Shown piece after piece: positions 18,185 through 29,958 of a stretch of DNA of 64,000 nt (its first letter is position 1; the number at the start of each line of letters is the position of its first letter). Location: assembly GCF_009739515.1 (NCBI RefSeq), contig NZ_CP046535.1, positions 1,798,001 to 1,862,000 of the forward strand, given 5' to 3'. The stretch is from Sphingomonas profundi (lineage in GTDB: Bacteria; Pseudomonadota; Alphaproteobacteria; Sphingomonadales; Sphingomonadaceae). Below the pieces are notes generated by a model. The model ran no database searches. It had not been told where the DNA came from and saw only the letters and a program-made list of their open reading frames with translations. Position numbers and translations under genes: made by a program.

Positions 18185-21082
18185 ATGGGCTATGAAGGGC
18201 TGGATTTCGATGCGATCGAGGGGGTCAGCCCCTCGTTCGTCGAGGCGCTCTACTCGCGCTATCGCGACGACCCGGACGGGATCGATGCGGGCTGGCGCAC
18301 CTATTTCGACGGGCTGGAGCAGGCCGTCTCCGGGCCGAGCTGGGGCCGCGCCAACTGGCCGCTCAGCGATACGGACGCGCTGACCGCCGGGCTCGATCCC
18401 ACCCAGGCGGCGCTTGCCGCCAAGGCCGAGCGCAAGGCGCCCGCGCCCGCCGCCGCCGAGGCGCCGTCCGCCGCGGTGATCGCCAAGGCGGCCGAGGATT
18501 CGATCCGCGCGCAGATGCTGATCCGCACCTATCGCGTGCGCGGGCACCTGGCCGCCGATCTCGATCCGCTCGGCCTCTCCAAGCGGGATCTGCCGGCCGA
18601 TCTCACGCCCGAGTTCCACGGCTTCTTCGGCAAGGATCTCGATCGCCCGATCTACGTGGGCGGCACGCTGGGCTTCGAGACGGCGACCATCCGAGAGCTG
18701 ATCGCCGTGCTGCGTCGCAATTACTGCGGCCATGTCGGCATCGAGTTCATGCACATCGGCGACATCGAGGAGCGCCGCTTCCTGCAGGAGCGGATGGAAG
18801 GCCACGACAAGGCGATCAGCTTCACGCCGGAAGGCAAGAAGGCGATCCTCACCAAGGTGATCCACGCCGAGCAGTGGGAGAAATTCCTCGGCCGCAAATA
18901 TGTCGGTACCAAGCGCTTCGGCCTGGACGGCGGGGAGAGCATGATCCCCGCCCTTGAGAGCGTCATCAAATATGGCGGCCAATATGGCGTGCGCGAGGTG
19001 GTGATCGGCATGGCCCATCGCGGCCGGCTGAACGTGCTGGCCAACGTGATGTCAAAGCCTTACCGGGCGATCTTCTCCGAATTCGCCGGCGGATCGGCCA
19101 ATCCGGAGGATGTCGGCGGCTCCGGCGACGTGAAATATCATCTCGGCACGTCTACCGATCGCGAGTTCGACGGCAACGTCATCCACCTCTCGCTGGCGCC
19201 CAATCCCAGCCATCTGGAGGCGGTGGATCCGGTGGTGCTGGGCAAGGCGCGCGCCAAGCAGACCAAGCTCGGCGACCTGAAGCGCGAGAAGGTGCTGCCG
19301 ATCCTGCTGCACGGCGACGCCGCCTTCGCCGGCCAGGGCATCATCATGGAATGTTTCGGCTTCTCCGGCCTGGCAGGCTACAATACCGGCGGCACGATCC
19401 ACTTCGTCATCAACAACCAGGTGGGCTTCACCACCTCGCCGCAATTCGCCCGCTCCTCGCCCTATCCGTCGGACATCGCCAAGATGGTGCAGGCGCCGAT
19501 CCTGCACGTGAACGGCGACGATCCGGAAGCCGTGACCTTCGCCTGCAAGGTCGCCACCGAGTTCCGCCAGACGTTCAAGCGCGACGTGGTGATCGACATG
19601 TGGTGCTATCGCCGCTTCGGCCACAATGAGGGCGACGAGCCGGGCTTCACCCAACCGCTGATGTATGACGAGATCCGCCGCCACCCGCCGATCTCCACCA
19701 TCTACGCCAACCGGCTGAAGGCCGAAGGCGTCGTCGACGAGAATGGCGTGGCGGATATGGTCGAGACCTTCGTCAAGATGCTGGACGAGGAGTTCGACGC
19801 CGCCAAGGGCTTCCGCGTCAACAAGGCCGACTGGTTCGAGGGCGACTGGAGCGGCTTCGCCGCCCCGCGCGAGGCGGTGACGGATCGTCGCGCCGTGGAG
19901 AGCGGCGTCAGCCGCGAACGGCTCGACCGCGTGGCGAAGGTGCTGACCACCCCGCCGGCCGACCTCGTCATCCACAAGACGCTCGCCCGCATCCTCGACG
20001 CCAAAAAGCAGATGTTCGAGAGCGGCCAGGGCTTCGACTGGGCGACCGCCGAGGCGCTGGCCTTCGGCACCCTGCTGCTCGACGGGTTCGGCGTCCGCCT
20101 CTCCGGCCAGGATAGCGGGCGCGGCACGTTCAGCCAGCGGCACGCCGTGTGGGTCGATCAGAAGGACGGGCACAAGTACATCCCGCTCTCCAACCTCGAT
20201 CGCCGGTTCCAGGTGCTGGACAGCCCGCTGAGCGAGTTCGGCGTGCTCGGCTTCGAATATGGCTATGCGAGCCAGGCCCCCGGCACGCTGGTGCTGTGGG
20301 AGGCGCAGTTCGGCGATTTCGCCAATGGCGCGCAGGTGATGATCGATCAGTTCATCGCCGCCGGCGAGGCGAAATGGTTGCGTGTCAACGGCTTGGTGAT
20401 GCTTCTTCCGCACGGCTACGAGGGCCAGGGGCCGGAGCACAGCTCGGCGCGGATGGAACGCTACCTCCAGCTCTGCGCGGAGGACAATATGCAGGTGTGC
20501 AACATCACCACGCCGGCCAACTACTTCCACGTGCTGCGCCGGCAGATGATGCGCAACTTCCGCAAGCCGCTGATCATCATGACGCCCAAGTCGCTGCTGC
20601 GGCACAAGGCGGCCGTCTCGTCGATCGAGGATTTCACCGGCGACAGCCACTTCCGCCGCATCCTCTCCGATCCCAAGCAGCCGGCGGACGATCGGGTGAA
20701 GCGGCTCGTGCTGTGCTCGGGCAAGGTCTACTACGATCTGGCCGACGCGCGCGACGCGGCCGGCGACGAGGAGACGGCGATCCTGCGCATCGAGCAGGTC
20801 TACCCCTTCCCGGCCGAGCCGCTGGCTAGGCGCATCGCGCGGATGACCAACCTGGAGACGCTTGTCTGGGCGCAGGAGGAGCCGAAGAACAACGGCTCCT
20901 GGTTCTTCGTCGAATGTTATCTGGAGGAGTGCCTCGCCAAGGCCGGTGTCGGCCCGCGCCGGCCGGTCTATGCCGGCAGGCGAGCCTCGGCCGCGACGGC
21001 GACGGGCCTCGCAAGGAACCATGCCGCGCAACAGGCGGCGCTCGTGGCGGAAGCCCTCGGGCATGACGTGAAGGCGAACTGA
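18185..21082 (+). CDS. sucA: 2-oxoglutarate dehydrogenase E1 component
   Basis: A 965-residue thiamine-diphosphate-dependent E1o subunit that decarboxylates 2-oxoglutarate and passes succinyl to lipoyl-SucB. It opens with the E2-binding sequence [17 protein letters not shown], and has the conserved [13 protein letters not shown] segment, GDAAFAGQG and [10 protein letters not shown] of the ThDP fold, and [16 protein letters not shown] near the end. The start ATG 18185 has GGGGA seven to eight bases upstream. It is followed one base later by sucB, confirming a shared transcript. Confidence 0.97.
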   Translation: MGYEGLDFDAIEGVSPSFVEALYSRYRDDPDGIDAGWRTYFDGLEQAVSGPSWGRANWPLSDTDALTAGLDPTQAALAAKAERKAPAPAAAEAPSAAVIAKAAEDSIRAQMLIRTYRVRGHLAADLDPLGLSKRDLPADLTPEFHGFFGKDLDRPIYVGGTLGFETATIRELIAVLRRNYCGHVGIEFMHIGDIEERRFLQERMEGHDKAISFTPEGKKAILTKVIHAEQWEKFLGRKYVGTKRFGLDGGESMIPALESVIKYGGQYGVREVVIGMAHRGRLNVLANVMSKPYRAIFSEFAGGSANPEDVGGSGDVKYHLGTSTDREFDGNVIHLSLAPNPSHLEAVDPVVLGKARAKQTKLGDLKREKVLPILLHGDAAFAGQGIIMECFGFSGLAGYNTGGTIHFVINNQVGFTTSPQFARSSPYPSDIAKMVQAPILHVNGDDPEAVTFACKVATEFRQTFKRDVVIDMWCYRRFGHNEGDEPGFTQPLMYDEIRRHPPISTIYANRLKAEGVVDENGVADMVETFVKMLDEEFDAAKGFRVNKADWFEGDWSGFAAPREAVTDRRAVESGVSRERLDRVAKVLTTPPADLVIHKTLARILDAKKQMFESGQGFDWATAEALAFGTLLLDGFGVRLSGQDSGRGTFSQRHAVWVDQKDGHKYIPLSNLDRRFQVLDSPLSEFGVLGFEYGYASQAPGTLVLWEAQFGDFANGAQVMIDQFIAAGEAKWLRVNGLVMLLPHGYEGQGPEHSSARMERYLQLCAEDNMQVCNITTPANYFHVLRRQMMRNFRKPLIIMTPKSLLRHKAAVSSIEDFTGDSHFRRILSDPKQPADDRVKRLVLCSGKVYYDLADARDAAGDEETAILRIEQVYPFPAEPLARRIARMTNLETLVWAQEEPKNNGSWFFVECYLEECLAKAGVGPRRPVYAGRRASAATATGLARNHAAQQAALVAEALGHDVKAN

Positions 21083-21083
21083 G

Positions 21084-22439
<1,356 letters not shown>

Positions 22440-22448
22440 CATCCTATA

Positions 22449-22535
22449 TCTGCGTCACCCCCGCATGTGCCGGGGTCTCGTGCCGGGGCGGCGCGCTCCT
22501 GCCCCGCAGGGATCCCGGTTCCGCCGGGATGACGA
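22449..22535. repeat. intergenic inverted-repeat element (sucB-lpdA gap)
   Basis: The gap holds two GC-rich stems: CCCCGCATGTGCCGGGG near 22462-22478, and ATCCCGG...CCGGGAT near 22511-22528. The wording (CGTCACCCCCGC...GTCTCGTGCCGG...GGGATCCCGG...GGGATGAC) resembles the short dispersed intergenic repeats common in alphaproteobacteria. It lies inside a probable operon, so it may influence relative expression of lpdA. Confidence 0.6.
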
Positions 22536-22547
22536 CTGGAGACCATC

Positions 22548-23945
<1,398 letters not shown>

Positions 23946-23970
23946 GCCGCCGGAAGGACGGGGGCGGCCC

Positions 23971-25365
23971 TCACAGCGTCTTGAGATACTCGATCAGCGC
24001 TGCCTTGTCGGTAGAGGGCAGATCGGCGCCGTAGGGATGCCCGCCATTGCCGTTGCCCGGCAGGCGCGTGTCGAACCGCTTGCCGCGATCGCTGGCGAAA
24101 CCCACTCGCGCCGTGTCATAGGCGGCCGAACCGCGGCCGAACTCCACCGGCCGCCGCTCCGCCGGGCTCAGCAGCGCGGACAGGGTCGGCACCGATCCGT
24201 TGTGCAGATAGGGCGCGCGTGCCCAGATTCCGTCCAAGGGCGCCGCCACATAGCCGCCGGTCTTGCGGAAGTGGGTGTAGCGCCACGGATAGTCGTCGAT
24301 CGCGCGGAAGGCCTCCAGCGCATCGGGCGTCCAGGAGTCGAGGCGGTTGCGATCGGTCCGCACCCAGCCGATCGGGATCACCTGACCCGTCTTGCCGCCG
24401 CCCGGCGCGTGGCAATCGGCGCACGCGCGCTGGAACACGGCGTGACCGGCGCCGGCCAGCGCATGGTCGATCGCGAACGGATAGGGCGTGGGCGGCAGCG
24501 ACGTCGTCCAGCGTTCCATGCGGTCGAGGCTGGGTAGGTCGATCGTCCGCGCGGACGCGCCGTTGCCGATGCCGGAGTTCAGGAACACCTCGTGCAGCGA
24601 GGTCTGCAACCCGTCCCAGTGCCAGGCGCCGCCGGCGCGGCGGCCGAGCGCCCAGAGCGGCGGCATGTCGACCACGTCGAGGGTGCCGTCATATGGCCGC
24701 TTCAGCACCTGTATCTTGGCGGGATTGAACCCGTCCACCCGCCCCGGCCCCCAATCGGGCTGCGCGTCGGTGAAGGCGAAATCGCGCTGCTGCCGCAGGA
24801 TCGCCGCCTTGGTCTGGGGGATGATGACGAGGCGGTAGAACAGACGCTGTGCGAGGTTCAGGTCGCCGCCCTGCCGCGCGATCTCGTCCAGGATCGGCCC
24901 CGCGCGATACTGCGCGCCGGACGCGCAGGAGAAGAGGAAGCGCAGATAGGCCTGGAGGTCCAGCGTGGCGTTCGGCGCACCCACCAGCAGCCGCGTCGCC
25001 CCGCCCGGCCCCGTCACCCGGCCGACATGGCACAGCGCGCAGTTAACCCCCACGCGCGGGACGATCGCCGTCTCGATCGGCATGCCGATCGGCGCGGCAT
25101 GGCCCGCCTCCCACTGGAAGCCGAACTGGCGGTAGCCGAGCGCCTTCTTCTCCGCGCTCATGCACACGCCGGGCAGCGCCCGCCACACCTCGAACGGCAC
25201 GCCGGCCACCGGCTCGACCCCCACCGAGCCGTACTTGAAATGCTCCTCGTCGGAGAGGTAGCGCGTCGGCAGCGGGAACAGGCGGGTGTAGAGCGGCGGC
25301 GCGACGATGATGATCGCGGCGATCAGCGCCGCGACGATATAGGCGATGCGCCGCCCGCGGCTCAC
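23971..25365 (-). CDS. membrane-anchored di-haem c-type cytochrome (RoxA/10S-DOX-like), copy A
   Basis: A 464-residue protein with one N-terminal membrane helix (residues 7-28), so the rest should face the periplasm. Two haem-c sites are present: CALCH at 109-113 and CADCH at 315-319. The APYLHNGSVPTL segment (H388) is the mark of the MauG/cytochrome c peroxidase superfamily, and the long inter-haem region and lack of a third haem fit the branch containing rubber oxygenase RoxA and Pseudomonas fatty-acid dioxygenases. The GTG start at 25365 overlaps the preceding stop (GTGA). It is the last gene of a seven-gene operon and a paralogue of the gene at 25798-27255. Substrate unknown. Confidence 0.75.
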   Translation of the reverse strand: MSRGRRIAYIVAALIAAIIIVAPPLYTRLFPLPTRYLSDEEHFKYGSVGVEPVAGVPFEVWRALPGVCMSAEKKALGYRQFGFQWEAGHAAPIGMPIETAIVPRVGVNCALCHVGRVTGPGGATRLLVGAPNATLDLQAYLRFLFSCASGAQYRAGPILDEIARQGGDLNLAQRLFYRLVIIPQTKAAILRQQRDFAFTDAQPDWGPGRVDGFNPAKIQVLKRPYDGTLDVVDMPPLWALGRRAGGAWHWDGLQTSLHEVFLNSGIGNGASARTIDLPSLDRMERWTTSLPPTPYPFAIDHALAGAGHAVFQRACADCHAPGGGKTGQVIPIGWVRTDRNRLDSWTPDALEAFRAIDDYPWRYTHFRKTGGYVAAPLDGIWARAPYLHNGSVPTLSALLSPAERRPVEFGRGSAAYDTARVGFASDRGKRFDTRLPGNGNGGHPYGADLPSTDKAALIEYLKTL

Positions 25366-25781
25366 GGCGCCGGCCTGTAGTCGCCCGCCCCCGGCCCTTC
25401 GCGGAAGATGCGGAGCAGCAGGATCAGCTCGACGATGCCGAAGCTGCTGTCGGCCAGCGCCAGCCCCAGGAAGCCGCGTGGCATGAAGCCCACCAGCACG
25501 CCCAGGATGAAGGTGCTCACCGGCACCAGCCGCCCCACCACCAGCAGCCAGGCATTCGCCCGGTAGCGGAACGGATCGCGCGCCGCCGGTATGTAGAACA
25601 GGCTGAGGATCATCAGCAGGATCGCGTAATTGTAGAGCCACAGCACGCTCGGCTGATCGCCCAGCCGCAGCATCGCGAGCAGCCGGTGCGGATCGCCGAA
25701 CGTCACCCACAGGCCGAACGACCAGTTGGCGATCACCCCTGCCCACACGACGATGCGGAAGATCCTGCGCGCGTCAGACAT
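25362..25781 (-). CDS. small multi-pass membrane protein (unrecognised), module A
   Basis: A 139-residue hydrophobic protein with about four transmembrane helices (roughly residues 8-28, 48-65, 78-100 and 105-125). I do not recognise the family. It is co-transcribed: 16 bp after di-haem gene B and overlapping di-haem gene A by GTGA. The operon has a second small membrane protein immediately before di-haem gene B, so each cytochrome is paired with one. A role in electron delivery or anchoring for the cytochrome is an inference from this pairing only. Confidence 0.7.
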   Translation of the reverse strand: MSDARRIFRIVVWAGVIANWSFGLWVTFGDPHRLLAMLRLGDQPSVLWLYNYAILLMILSLFYIPAARDPFRYRANAWLLVVGRLVPVSTFILGVLVGFMPRGFLGLALADSSFGIVELILLLRIFREGPGAGDYRPAP

Positions 25782-25797
25782 GGTCCCCGCCCCTCCG

Positions 25798-27255
25798 CTA
25801 CAGCGTCTTGAGATATTCGATCAGCGCGTCCTTCTGCGCCGGGCTCAGATCCAGCCCGTAGAGATGGCCGCCATTGGCGTCGCCGCGCGCATGCGTATCG
25901 AAGCGGTAGAAGCGCCGGCTGCCGCGCTGCGCCACATCGGACACGAAGCCGACGTTCACCGGATCGTACACGTCGTCGCCACGATAGAAGACGGCGCGGC
26001 GCCGGGCCGGCGGATCGAGCAGTTCACGCAGGGTGGGCACCGATCCGTTGTGCAGATAGGGCGCGCGCAGCCAGATGCCGTCCAGCGGGTGGCTGGCATA
26101 GCCCTCCGTCGTGCGGAAGCGGTTGAACGCCCACGGCTTGCCCTTGCCGATCGTGTTCATCTTGGCCGCCATCGTGCTGTCGAAGGCGACCTGCCGCTCG
26201 GGATCGGTCTGGAGGAAGCGTACCGGGATCACCGCGCCATAGCCGGGCCGCCCGGCCTCGTGGCACTCGGCGCAGGCCGCCTCGTACACCGGCCGCCCCG
26301 CCGCCGCCTTCGCATAATCGATCGGGAACGGGTATTTGGGCGGCGGCAGATGGGTGATCCATCGCTTCACCCGGTCCACGCCGGCCAGATTCACGTCGCT
26401 GCTCAGGGTCAGCGGCGTGGCGCCGGCGCCGATCGCGGCGGAGAGGTTGCGTTCGTCCAGCGAGTCATTGTTGCCGTCCCAGTGCAGCCACATGCCCTCG
26501 CGCGCCTGCTGGTCCCAGATCGACATGAAGTCGGCCGTGCCGATCGACTTGTCCTTCGTCATGTCGTCGTGGAAGACGAGCACCTTGTACGGGTTGAACG
26601 TATCCACCCGCCCCGGCCCCCAGGGCGGTCGCCCGACGACGATGCTGTCGAACTGGCTGCCGCCCGCGATCAGCGCCTTCTTCACCTGCGGCACGGCGAT
26701 CCCGTAGATCTGCCGCTCGAACAGGCCGAGATCCTTGTGGCGTCCGATCGCGGCCAGGACGTTGGCCTTCGTAAAGGCCGGGCTGCGGCCGCAATCGAAC
26801 AGGAAGCGGAAATAGCCCATCAGATCAAGCTGCTGCGCCGGCGCCGCCAGATAGGTGACGGGCGCCGCGCCGGGCGCCGTGCGCACCGTGGTGGAGTGGC
26901 ACAGCGCGCAGTTCGGCCCCACCTGATCGAGGAAGCCCACCCGCCGCATCGAGAAGCCGATCGGCGTCATCCGCCCCGGCTCCTGAATCACGCCGAGCGA
27001 GGCGTAGCCGCCGGGCAGCAGGCCGCGGCACACCTCTGGCATGGTCGCCCAGATCCAATAGGGGATGCCGCCGACATCGCTGGAGATTGAGCCATATTTG
27101 AAATGCTCGTCGTCGCTGGCGTAGGTGACGGGCGCGTCCGCCTTCGATTGCAGGCGGAACAGCGATACGGCCACCGCGATCAGGATCAGCAGCACGCCGG
27201 CCGCGACGAAGATCAGCCGGCGCCGGCGCGGTGGAAGCGATGCCAATATCGTCAC
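25798..27255 (-). CDS. membrane-anchored di-haem c-type cytochrome (RoxA/10S-DOX-like), copy B
   Basis: A 485-residue paralogue of copy A. It has an N-terminal membrane helix (residues 13-33), haem-c sites CALCH at 116-120 and CAECH at 328-332, and the superfamily segment APYLHNGSVPTL (H402). Both copies share DDEHFKYGS/SDEEHFKYGS near residue 45, PDWGPGRVDGFNP/PPWGPGRVDTFNP and the C-terminal ALIEYLKTL. The start is GTG 27255, preceded by GGAGAGG. It follows the small membrane protein gene by 23 bp. It is probably periplasmic, with c-haem attachment by the cell's general cytochrome c maturation system. Oxygenase versus peroxidase activity is unresolved. Confidence 0.75.
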   Translation of the reverse strand: MTILASLPPRRRRLIFVAAGVLLILIAVAVSLFRLQSKADAPVTYASDDEHFKYGSISSDVGGIPYWIWATMPEVCRGLLPGGYASLGVIQEPGRMTPIGFSMRRVGFLDQVGPNCALCHSTTVRTAPGAAPVTYLAAPAQQLDLMGYFRFLFDCGRSPAFTKANVLAAIGRHKDLGLFERQIYGIAVPQVKKALIAGGSQFDSIVVGRPPWGPGRVDTFNPYKVLVFHDDMTKDKSIGTADFMSIWDQQAREGMWLHWDGNNDSLDERNLSAAIGAGATPLTLSSDVNLAGVDRVKRWITHLPPPKYPFPIDYAKAAAGRPVYEAACAECHEAGRPGYGAVIPVRFLQTDPERQVAFDSTMAAKMNTIGKGKPWAFNRFRTTEGYASHPLDGIWLRAPYLHNGSVPTLRELLDPPARRRAVFYRGDDVYDPVNVGFVSDVAQRGSRRFYRFDTHARGDANGGHLYGLDLSPAQKDALIEYLKTL

Positions 27256-27278
27256 CGGCCCTCTCCTCTGTTTGGCCT

Positions 27279-27716
27279 TCAGGGCCGGCTCATCACTTCC
27301 GCCGTGAAGTAGCGATAGTAGAACAGGCCCAGCGCCGCCGCCGCCGCCGCCTCGGCCAGCCCTGCGGCGATCAGCCGGCCGCCGCCCGCCAGCAGCAGGA
27401 CCGCCACCGCGCCGCGCCCGACGACCCCCACCACGTTCGCGATCTTCGCCCGTTCCGGAAAGGCGCGGGCGGCGGCGAACAGGCCGCACAGGATCAGCAG
27501 CAGCAGCCCGGCCAGCCGGGTGAAGCCGGCGGGGCCCGGCGGCGCATCCAGCACCAGCCGCGCGACGCTGTGCGGGAACAGCAGCAGCGCCACGCCGGCC
27601 GCCGCCTCGACGATCAGGACGAACCCCAGCACCGTCCTGTACCGCTCCCGCGCGGCCAGCGCGAAGGCGACGCAGGGGCCGTGAGCGAGCGAGTCGGAGA
27701 GGCCGAGCGCGCTCAT
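27279..27716 (-). CDS. small multi-pass membrane protein (unrecognised), module B
   Basis: A 145-residue hydrophobic protein with about four helices and many Ala/Leu/Gly residues. It starts at ATG 27716 inside the stop of the upstream reductase gene (ATGA), with di-haem gene B following. Superficially like other small four-helix proteins, but I cannot name a family. It is the counterpart of the 139-residue protein of module A. Confidence 0.68.
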   Translation of the reverse strand: MSALGLSDSLAHGPCVAFALAARERYRTVLGFVLIVEAAAGVALLLFPHSVARLVLDAPPGPAGFTRLAGLLLLILCGLFAAARAFPERAKIANVVGVVGRGAVAVLLLAGGGRLIAAGLAEAAAAAALGLFYYRYFTAEVMSRP

Positions 27717-29065
27717 CGCGTGAGCAATCCGTCGCGCGCCGGCACTTTGAGGTCGGCATGGGTGGAGTAGATCGACATGATCGTGCGGACCATCGTCTCG
27801 TAATCCGGGTAGCGATCCTGCTCGTAGCAGCCGAGCGGGTTCTTGGGCGCGTTGACCAGGCACTTGTTGCAGTAGGTGCACGGCCGGTCCGGCCGCTCGG
27901 CGCCGCTCCGCCAGATCTCGACCAGATCGTTGTTGGCGATCAGCGAGCGGGCGATGGCGACCCCGTCGCACACGCCCGCGTCGATCGCGCCGGCGATCAC
28001 CGAAGCGGTCTGGAAGCCGCCCGTCACGATCACCGGCACGCGCACCGCCGCCTTGATCTGGCGCGCTTCGTCCAGGCTGACGCCCTCCACCGGATGGCCT
28101 TTCTTCAGCCGGAACCAGATGTAGTGAAAGATCGGCTGGAGCAGTTTGTAGCGGAACATCAGATAGTTGCGCAGGCCATGCCCGCTGGAGGAGATCATCG
28201 CGTCATAGGATTGGGCCAGCATGTCCAGCGGGAAGTCGCCCGGCGGGTTCAGCGGATGCGGGAAGCTCGATCCGCTGGAAACGTGGATGCCGTCCACCCC
28301 GGCCGCCTCGCACCATCTGGCGATCTGCACCGCATCGGAGATCATGTTGCCCGGCTTCTCGCCGAAGATCACATTGTTGTGGTCCACCCCGCCCAGCTTC
28401 ACCTGCAGGTGGAAGTCGCGCCCCACGCGCTGGCGGATGGCATCGATCACCTCCAGCAGGAAGCGCGCGCGATTCTCCAGCGGACCGCCATATTCGTCGG
28501 TCCGGTCGTTGATGCCGGAGCTGAGGAACTGGGTGAACAGATAGCCGTTCGCCGAGTGCAGCTCCACCCCGTCCAGCCCCGCCTCGCGCGCGCGCCACGC
28601 GCCGTCGGCGAACTGCCGCACGGCATGGGCGATCTCGGCCTTGTCCATCGCGCGGCAGGCGATGCCGTTGATCGGCTCCGTCTTGCTCGTGCTGCTCAGC
28701 GCCTTGCGGTTCTTGTTGTGGATGCCCGGCAGGTCCAGCTGCCGCCCGGAATGGCTGAGCTGCATGATGAACTTCGCGCCATGGGCATGCACCGCCTCGC
28801 CCAGCTTCGCCCATAAAGGGATCCACTCGTCCCGGTGTACGGTGGCGTAGCCGGCGATGATCCGCCCCTCCATCGCCACCGGCACGTAGGAGGAGATGAT
28901 CGCGCCGACGCCGCCGGCGGCGAACTTCGATTCCCAGTTGATCCGCGTCTGCGTCGGCGATCCGTCCTCATTGTCGAACCGGCCTGATATGCTGGAGCGG
29001 AAGATGCGGTTCTTCACCTCCAGGTTGCGGAACTTAAGCGGCGTGAAGATCACCTCGTTCGCCAT
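27713..29065 (-). CDS. NADH:flavin oxidoreductase, old yellow enzyme family
   Basis: A 450-residue FMN-dependent ene-reductase-type TIM barrel. FMN and active-site landmarks are QLSHSGRQ, DGVELHSANGYLFTQFLS, NDRTDEYGGPLENRARF and the C-terminal VTGGF and GVAIARSLI. A Cys cluster near the end (CTYCNKC) resembles the iron-sulphur binding region of 2,4-dienoyl-CoA-reductase-like members, though spacing is shorter than the four-Cys motif. OYE enzymes reduce activated C=C bonds such as those of unsaturated carbonyls; plant OPR3 does so in oxylipin synthesis. The start overlaps the preceding gene's stop (TGATG). Confidence 0.88.
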   Translation of the reverse strand: MANEVIFTPLKFRNLEVKNRIFRSSISGRFDNEDGSPTQTRINWESKFAAGGVGAIISSYVPVAMEGRIIAGYATVHRDEWIPLWAKLGEAVHAHGAKFIMQLSHSGRQLDLPGIHNKNRKALSSTSKTEPINGIACRAMDKAEIAHAVRQFADGAWRAREAGLDGVELHSANGYLFTQFLSSGINDRTDEYGGPLENRARFLLEVIDAIRQRVGRDFHLQVKLGGVDHNNVIFGEKPGNMISDAVQIARWCEAAGVDGIHVSSGSSFPHPLNPPGDFPLDMLAQSYDAMISSSGHGLRNYLMFRYKLLQPIFHYIWFRLKKGHPVEGVSLDEARQIKAAVRVPVIVTGGFQTASVIAGAIDAGVCDGVAIARSLIANNDLVEIWRSGAERPDRPCTYCNKCLVNAPKNPLGCYEQDRYPDYETMVRTIMSIYSTHADLKVPARDGLLTR

Positions 29066-29958
29066 CACCGCGCCCCCGTGCCCGCCTGCGCCTGCGCTCG
29101 CCGCCACACGGCCGCGAGCAGCGCCGGCACCCAGCGCCGCGCCGGGCACTCGCTCCAGGCGCCGTCCATGAAGGCGGTGTCGTAGCCGGGATCGGCGCGG
29201 TTCGCCGTCTCCAGCCGCAGCAGCACCAGCGTGTCGGGCGTGAAGGCGCCGGCGGCGGTCGATCCCGCGACGGTCGGCTGGCGCACGACCTGCCGGGGCG
29301 CGACGATCGCCTTGGCGACGGCGGCCGAGACGGACAGCCGCTCGCGCGCCTCCCGATTGCTCCACTGCGCCCGCATCGCCTCCAGCCCGGAGACGATGTT
29401 GTGGATCGCCACGCCGGTCGCGTGCACGCCGGTGGCGTCCCCGCCCACCTTCTCGGCCAGCAGGTCGCGCGCCCGCTCCACCCGGCGGGTGAGGCCCCAC
29501 AACAGCATCCGCAGCGGATTGAAGTCGCTGGGTGCCGCGCCCATCACCCGCGCCGCCGCCCAGCTGGCCCTGTCCGCGCGATAGTCCGCGGCGAACAGCC
29601 GGCCCACCGCCTGCTGCGCCAGTTCGCCCACCGGACCGTCGCCGGCGCCGCGCACCCACGCGGCCAGCGCCTCCACATCGTCGCCGGCGATACCCGCCTC
29701 GGCCAGCCCGTCCAGCCACGCCTCGGTGGCGGCCTGCGCCGGCAGCGGCCGCTCGGCTCCGCGCGGCGCCACCGGCGGCAGCGGCACGCCGTCGATCGCC
29801 AGCACGCGGCGGATGCGCCTCAGCACCATGCGGTTGATCAGCGGTCCGCGCGGCACATATCGCCGGTCAAACCGCGGATCGGCGGCCAGCGCATCGATCT
29901 GCGTCGCATCGTCCACGCGCAGCACGTCCAGGATGCCGGGTAGGGCGAGGCGGCTCAT
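29065..29958 (-). CDS. unrecognised 297-residue protein with a single C-terminal cysteine
   Basis: Translationally coupled on both sides (ATGA with the dioxygenase gene, TGATG with the reductase gene), so it is a true operon member. No signal peptide or membrane helix is evident; it is Ala/Arg-rich and mostly helical. The only cysteine lies near the C-terminus in DGAWSECPARRWVP (about residue 270), after LVLLRLETANRADPGYDTAF. That layout (small-residue strand, ANRADP, then a Cys-containing loop leading into a helix) faintly recalls the haem-thiolate end of P450-like proteins such as CYP74 or the P450 half of fungal Ppo enzymes, but the canonical FxxGxxxC is absent. I assign no function. Confidence 0.6.
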   Translation of the reverse strand: MSRLALPGILDVLRVDDATQIDALAADPRFDRRYVPRGPLINRMVLRRIRRVLAIDGVPLPPVAPRGAERPLPAQAATEAWLDGLAEAGIAGDDVEALAAWVRGAGDGPVGELAQQAVGRLFAADYRADRASWAAARVMGAAPSDFNPLRMLLWGLTRRVERARDLLAEKVGGDATGVHATGVAIHNIVSGLEAMRAQWSNREARERLSVSAAVAKAIVAPRQVVRQPTVAGSTAAGAFTPDTLVLLRLETANRADPGYDTAFMDGAWSECPARRWVPALLAAVWRRAQAQAGTGAR

